Part shown: one piece after another, positions 61,163-64,000 of the stretch | Layout of the letters: each line of letters opens with the position of its first letter | How positions within the stretch are numbered: the stretch's first letter is position 1 | Assembly: GCF_905475465.1 (NCBI RefSeq) | Contig: NC_062251.1 | Coordinates: forward strand, 6,379,001-6,443,000 | Direction of reading: 5' to 3' | Origin: Pieris napi | Taxonomy: Eukaryota; Arthropoda; Insecta; Lepidoptera; Pieridae | Length of the DNA stretch: 64,000 nucleotides | Position numbers and translations under genes: made by a program | Notes under the pieces: generated by a model | What the model was told of the DNA's origin: nothing | Database searches by the model: none | The model's input: the letters and a program-made list of their open reading frames with translations, nothing else

Positions 61163-61318
61163 GTGAGCTTTTCCAGATAAAACAAGCTTAGCAATTAAGG
61201 ACCTGTCCTATCGCCAAACTCCAAAAAAGTACATTGTTTCTTTCCATTTTTCGTCATCGTTTCTTGAAGTAGGGCGAATGGAAAAAATATATGGTGGAGT
61301 TGAGTAGTTTATGTATCT

Positions 61319-61673
61319 GTTAACGTAAAATTGTAAAAACCGTTAGATTGTAATCTATCTCGCGAGATTATAAACTGTCGAAAGATTGTGAACTCAACGT
61401 ACTGATTACAATTTAACGTGTTATTATTCGGTAGATTATAATCTATCGAAGTGAAATCGTCAAATTGTAAAACAGTACGCACCTCGCGCGCTGATTGGTT
61501 GAACGGAATATGCCATGGTGGCGACCATATTTGTTTGTTAATTCGTTTGTTGTCGAATGTAAACAAACGGTGACGAAACGAATTGTAACCAGTACGTTGA
61601 GTTCACAATTTTTCGACAGTTTACAATCTCGCGAGATAGATTACAATCTAACGGTTTTTACAATTTTACGTTG
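61319..61673. mobile_element. MITE family B (copy 2)
   Basis: Inverted ends TTAACGTAAAATTGTAAAAA and its complement, with a second inner pair CTCGCGAGAT. It keeps its own centre, unlike the copy at 43346-43660. Confidence 0.8.
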
Positions 61674-62249
61674 ACATATCCATTTTAAAAGACCGATACA
61701 CGATTTAAATAACTTCGCTCGATAGAAAAAAATTCAAACATAGCCAATTTTTAGCACTTTGAATTCATTTTATGACGAAAATGTATATGGAACATAATTT
61801 TGAAATTTACACGATATATTTAATCGCAAGCCAAGTAATCCATTTCAGAAAAAAAAATGATAAAACTACATTAATTTAATGTTTTACATAACTAATTGTT
61901 ATTACGGGCCGACGCGACGCGCCTCTCTGCGCCCCGCAGTCCACCCCGAGACACTGACACAGCAATTCGTGCTGGGATAGGGCCTTAAGTTACTATTTTG
62001 AGAAGAAGCTTTCCAGAAGAAAACATAGGAATTCGATTTAAACTTCCTACAAGAAAAGAGCGTACCAATTCTTTTCGTACGCACTTGCGAACTTTCTGAC
62101 AATGTAAGTGCCCGTTTGCACCTGTGATATTAGAATAAAATAAAAAAGAAATTACTATTATGTGTCAATTAGTACGTATTTTAATGTTTAAAAAAAACCT
62201 ATCTCGTCTAAATAAAATAATAAAGTTTTTTTTATTTGCAATACTTTTG

Positions 62250-62485
62250 ACGTGACAACGTCTTATAATTCGATGGAGCCGGCTGCACGTGCGAAAAAAC
62301 GTGACTCATGCGGCGTTACCTCGCTCTGAGGCGTTACCTTACTCTGAGGCGTTCCATTTAAGGCTTGAAGTGCAAGCGAGAGCGCGAAGCGACAGAGAGG
62401 CACAATCGGACTCCGCGCTCTTCAGCGTTCGACATCTGTCTCTCTCCTACTTGAGTGAGCGATTCGTGACGTTGTCACGTTCAAC
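62250..62485. repeat. Short inverted-repeat element with GACGTGACAACGTC end
   Basis: GACGTGACAACGTC near 62250 and GACGTTGTCACGTTC near 62469 are inverted. Between them GAGGCGTTACC-type units repeat and the sequence is GC-rich. Class unknown. Confidence 0.45.
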
Positions 62486-62574
62486 TATCGTCAGTAAACC
62501 GACTTTACAGACAACCGATTTTATTAATTTCTCTGGAGTATGAGTTCCAACTATTTTGTCGATTGGCATTACTA

Positions 62575-64000
62575 ATGGTAGGGGAGCCCAAGAGGGGATT
62601 TCGGGATTTACTAAAGCGCGGCAGATTAATATATAGGGGGATACCTTGTACCCGGTTAAGTACCTCCACAAAATATGAGGCCCATATATAAGGCCGCACG
62701 TGAAGGAGACAGGATCAGTTTAGTAAAAAAAAATTGACCATCAGAAATTCCCGAGCGCGTCAGATTAAGGTAGGGTGAGTTAATTACATCCTAAAAAGTG
62801 TATATTCCACTAATCTGACAATTTGAGAGTGACGGAAAAAAAGGAGAGGGCATCAAAGTTGTAAAAAAAAAACGTCATCTCGACATTCTCGAGCGCAGCT
62901 AATTTTTTTTTATTTTGAAGGAAATAATTCAAGAATAATGAAAAATATATAATCTGACGATTTCCGCAAGCCGAAATAACAAAAATTCGTCGATAAAGTT
63001 AAATGCGTGCAGCTGCGTGATGCCTACATTTCCTTAAACCGATCGGAATCTACTAAACGGCGTTCTAAATATTTCCCTCAAAATTACATTTCCTGTGAAT
63101 TTGAACCGATTCGGAGCGATAGATTTTGAGAAATTTTGAAAAATCTTAAAAAAATAAGAAATATTTTTTTTTAAAGTGGTTTCTTTATCGATCAACTTCA
63201 AAAACTAATCCGCCTTTGAGCTTAAAAAACCACGTCGATCGCCACCAAGATGGTCAAAAGCGGTTGATTAGTTCGAGAGATATCGTGAACGAAAGAAACC
63301 CGAAAAAGTGTTTTTTCCGGATTACTCCGAAATTTGTGGTTCGATCAATTAAAATTGCAAATTACTTATGAGGATGATAAAACTGCGTCGAATGCCGCCA
63401 ACCGCGTGAAAATTGCTTGATCCATTCAAAAGTTATTGCGGTTTGAAAATTCCAAAAATAGTGTTCTATGAAACTTCTATCAGACTTTCGAGCTGGGAGA
63501 GCTCAAATGCATAGAAATGTTATTTCTTTGAACTCAGCGAGCTCAAAATATCAATTTTATTAAGCGCCCAGGAATGGAATTAGCGGGAAGTTGCAGGGAT
63601 GGCACTTTAGGTGAACCGTTTTTCAAAATTTATTGTCAGATCAGGCGAATCCCTCTAGATAATCGTCAGATTATGAGACAGTACGTTTAGAACATAAAGA
63701 TGAACCACATATATCTTAATCTGACGCGCTTGAGTATTTCAAAATTGCGATTTTTTTTTGCAAATTAAGAAAATGGCTGTGGGTTTGCGTCCCATCGAAA
63801 TCGTCAGATTAGTGAATGAGAGCTTTTTTTTGGTGCACTTAACACTCCCTTAGAAAATCTGACGCGCTCGATAATTTTTATTTTTTTTTCATTTTCAACC
63901 CTTAAATACAACCACCCGCATCATGCAAACGATCAGATTAACATACGTACATTATTAAAAATACGTAGGGCATTGATGCTATCAATATCTGACGCGCTCG
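62575..64000. mobile_element. Non-autonomous TIR transposon, second copy, cut by window end
   Basis: Co-linear with 48233-49680 at very high identity, differing by few substitutions and small indels. Starts ATGGTAGGGGAGCCCA. The 3' end is outside the window. Confidence 0.88.

Overview
This is eukaryotic genomic DNA, AT-rich and packed with transposable elements. It is almost certainly from a moth or butterfly (Lepidoptera). The tRNA-derived SINEs, the Helitron ends (TC...CTAG in A^T targets), the CR1- and RTE-type LINEs, the mariner and the many PIF/Harbinger-like MITEs all fit that assignment. The species cannot be named from the sequence.

One host gene fills most of the window on the + strand: the insect leucine-rich repeat kinase gene (Lrrk, LRRK1-like). 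I rebuilt 36 coding exons from 4991 to 61162. Every junction has an AG acceptor and a GT donor, and the reading phase is kept across all 35 introns. Together they encode about 1,613 residues: a short N-terminal leader, ankyrin repeats (about residues 60-434), leucine-rich repeats broken by a Ser/Pro-rich insert (about 480-960), a Roc GTPase domain (P-loop GVQGIGKT, switch DFGGQ, base motif THYD; about 1000-1160) and most of the COR domain (to 1613). The protein kinase domain and C-terminus must lie beyond 64000.

The rest is intronic or upstream DNA made largely of mobile elements. Upstream and in intron 1 (1-7312): Helitron, SINE and LINE tails, two GC-rich Harbinger-like MITEs and a perfect 27-bp hairpin. 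8064-9350: a TA-flanked mariner with an open D,D34D transposase. About 21.58-26.23 kb: a CR1/jockey-group retrotransposon, antisense, inserted into a palindrome-ended repeat. 28.37-30.16 kb: an element with about 480-bp terminal inverted repeats carrying remnants of an unrecognised cysteine-rich protein. 36.38-37.59 kb: two abutting Harbinger relics, one with a transposase start and the other with a MADF-domain gene. 39.40-39.76 kb: nine copies of a 40-bp tandem repeat. 46.13-47.14 kb: a third Harbinger relic nested in another repeat. 48.23-49.86 kb and 62.58 kb to the end: two near-identical copies of a 1.6-kb non-autonomous transposon studded with a short repeated motif. 53.60-57.63 kb: a nearly intact RTE-type retrotransposon with a 10-bp target duplication.

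The recently active elements that still hold long ORFs (mariner, CR1-like, RTE-like) and the long-TIR element's ORFs are all antisense to Lrrk. The short exons are separated by introns that act as a trap for nested insertions. Several insertions can be ordered in time because pre-insertion sequences exist elsewhere in the window.
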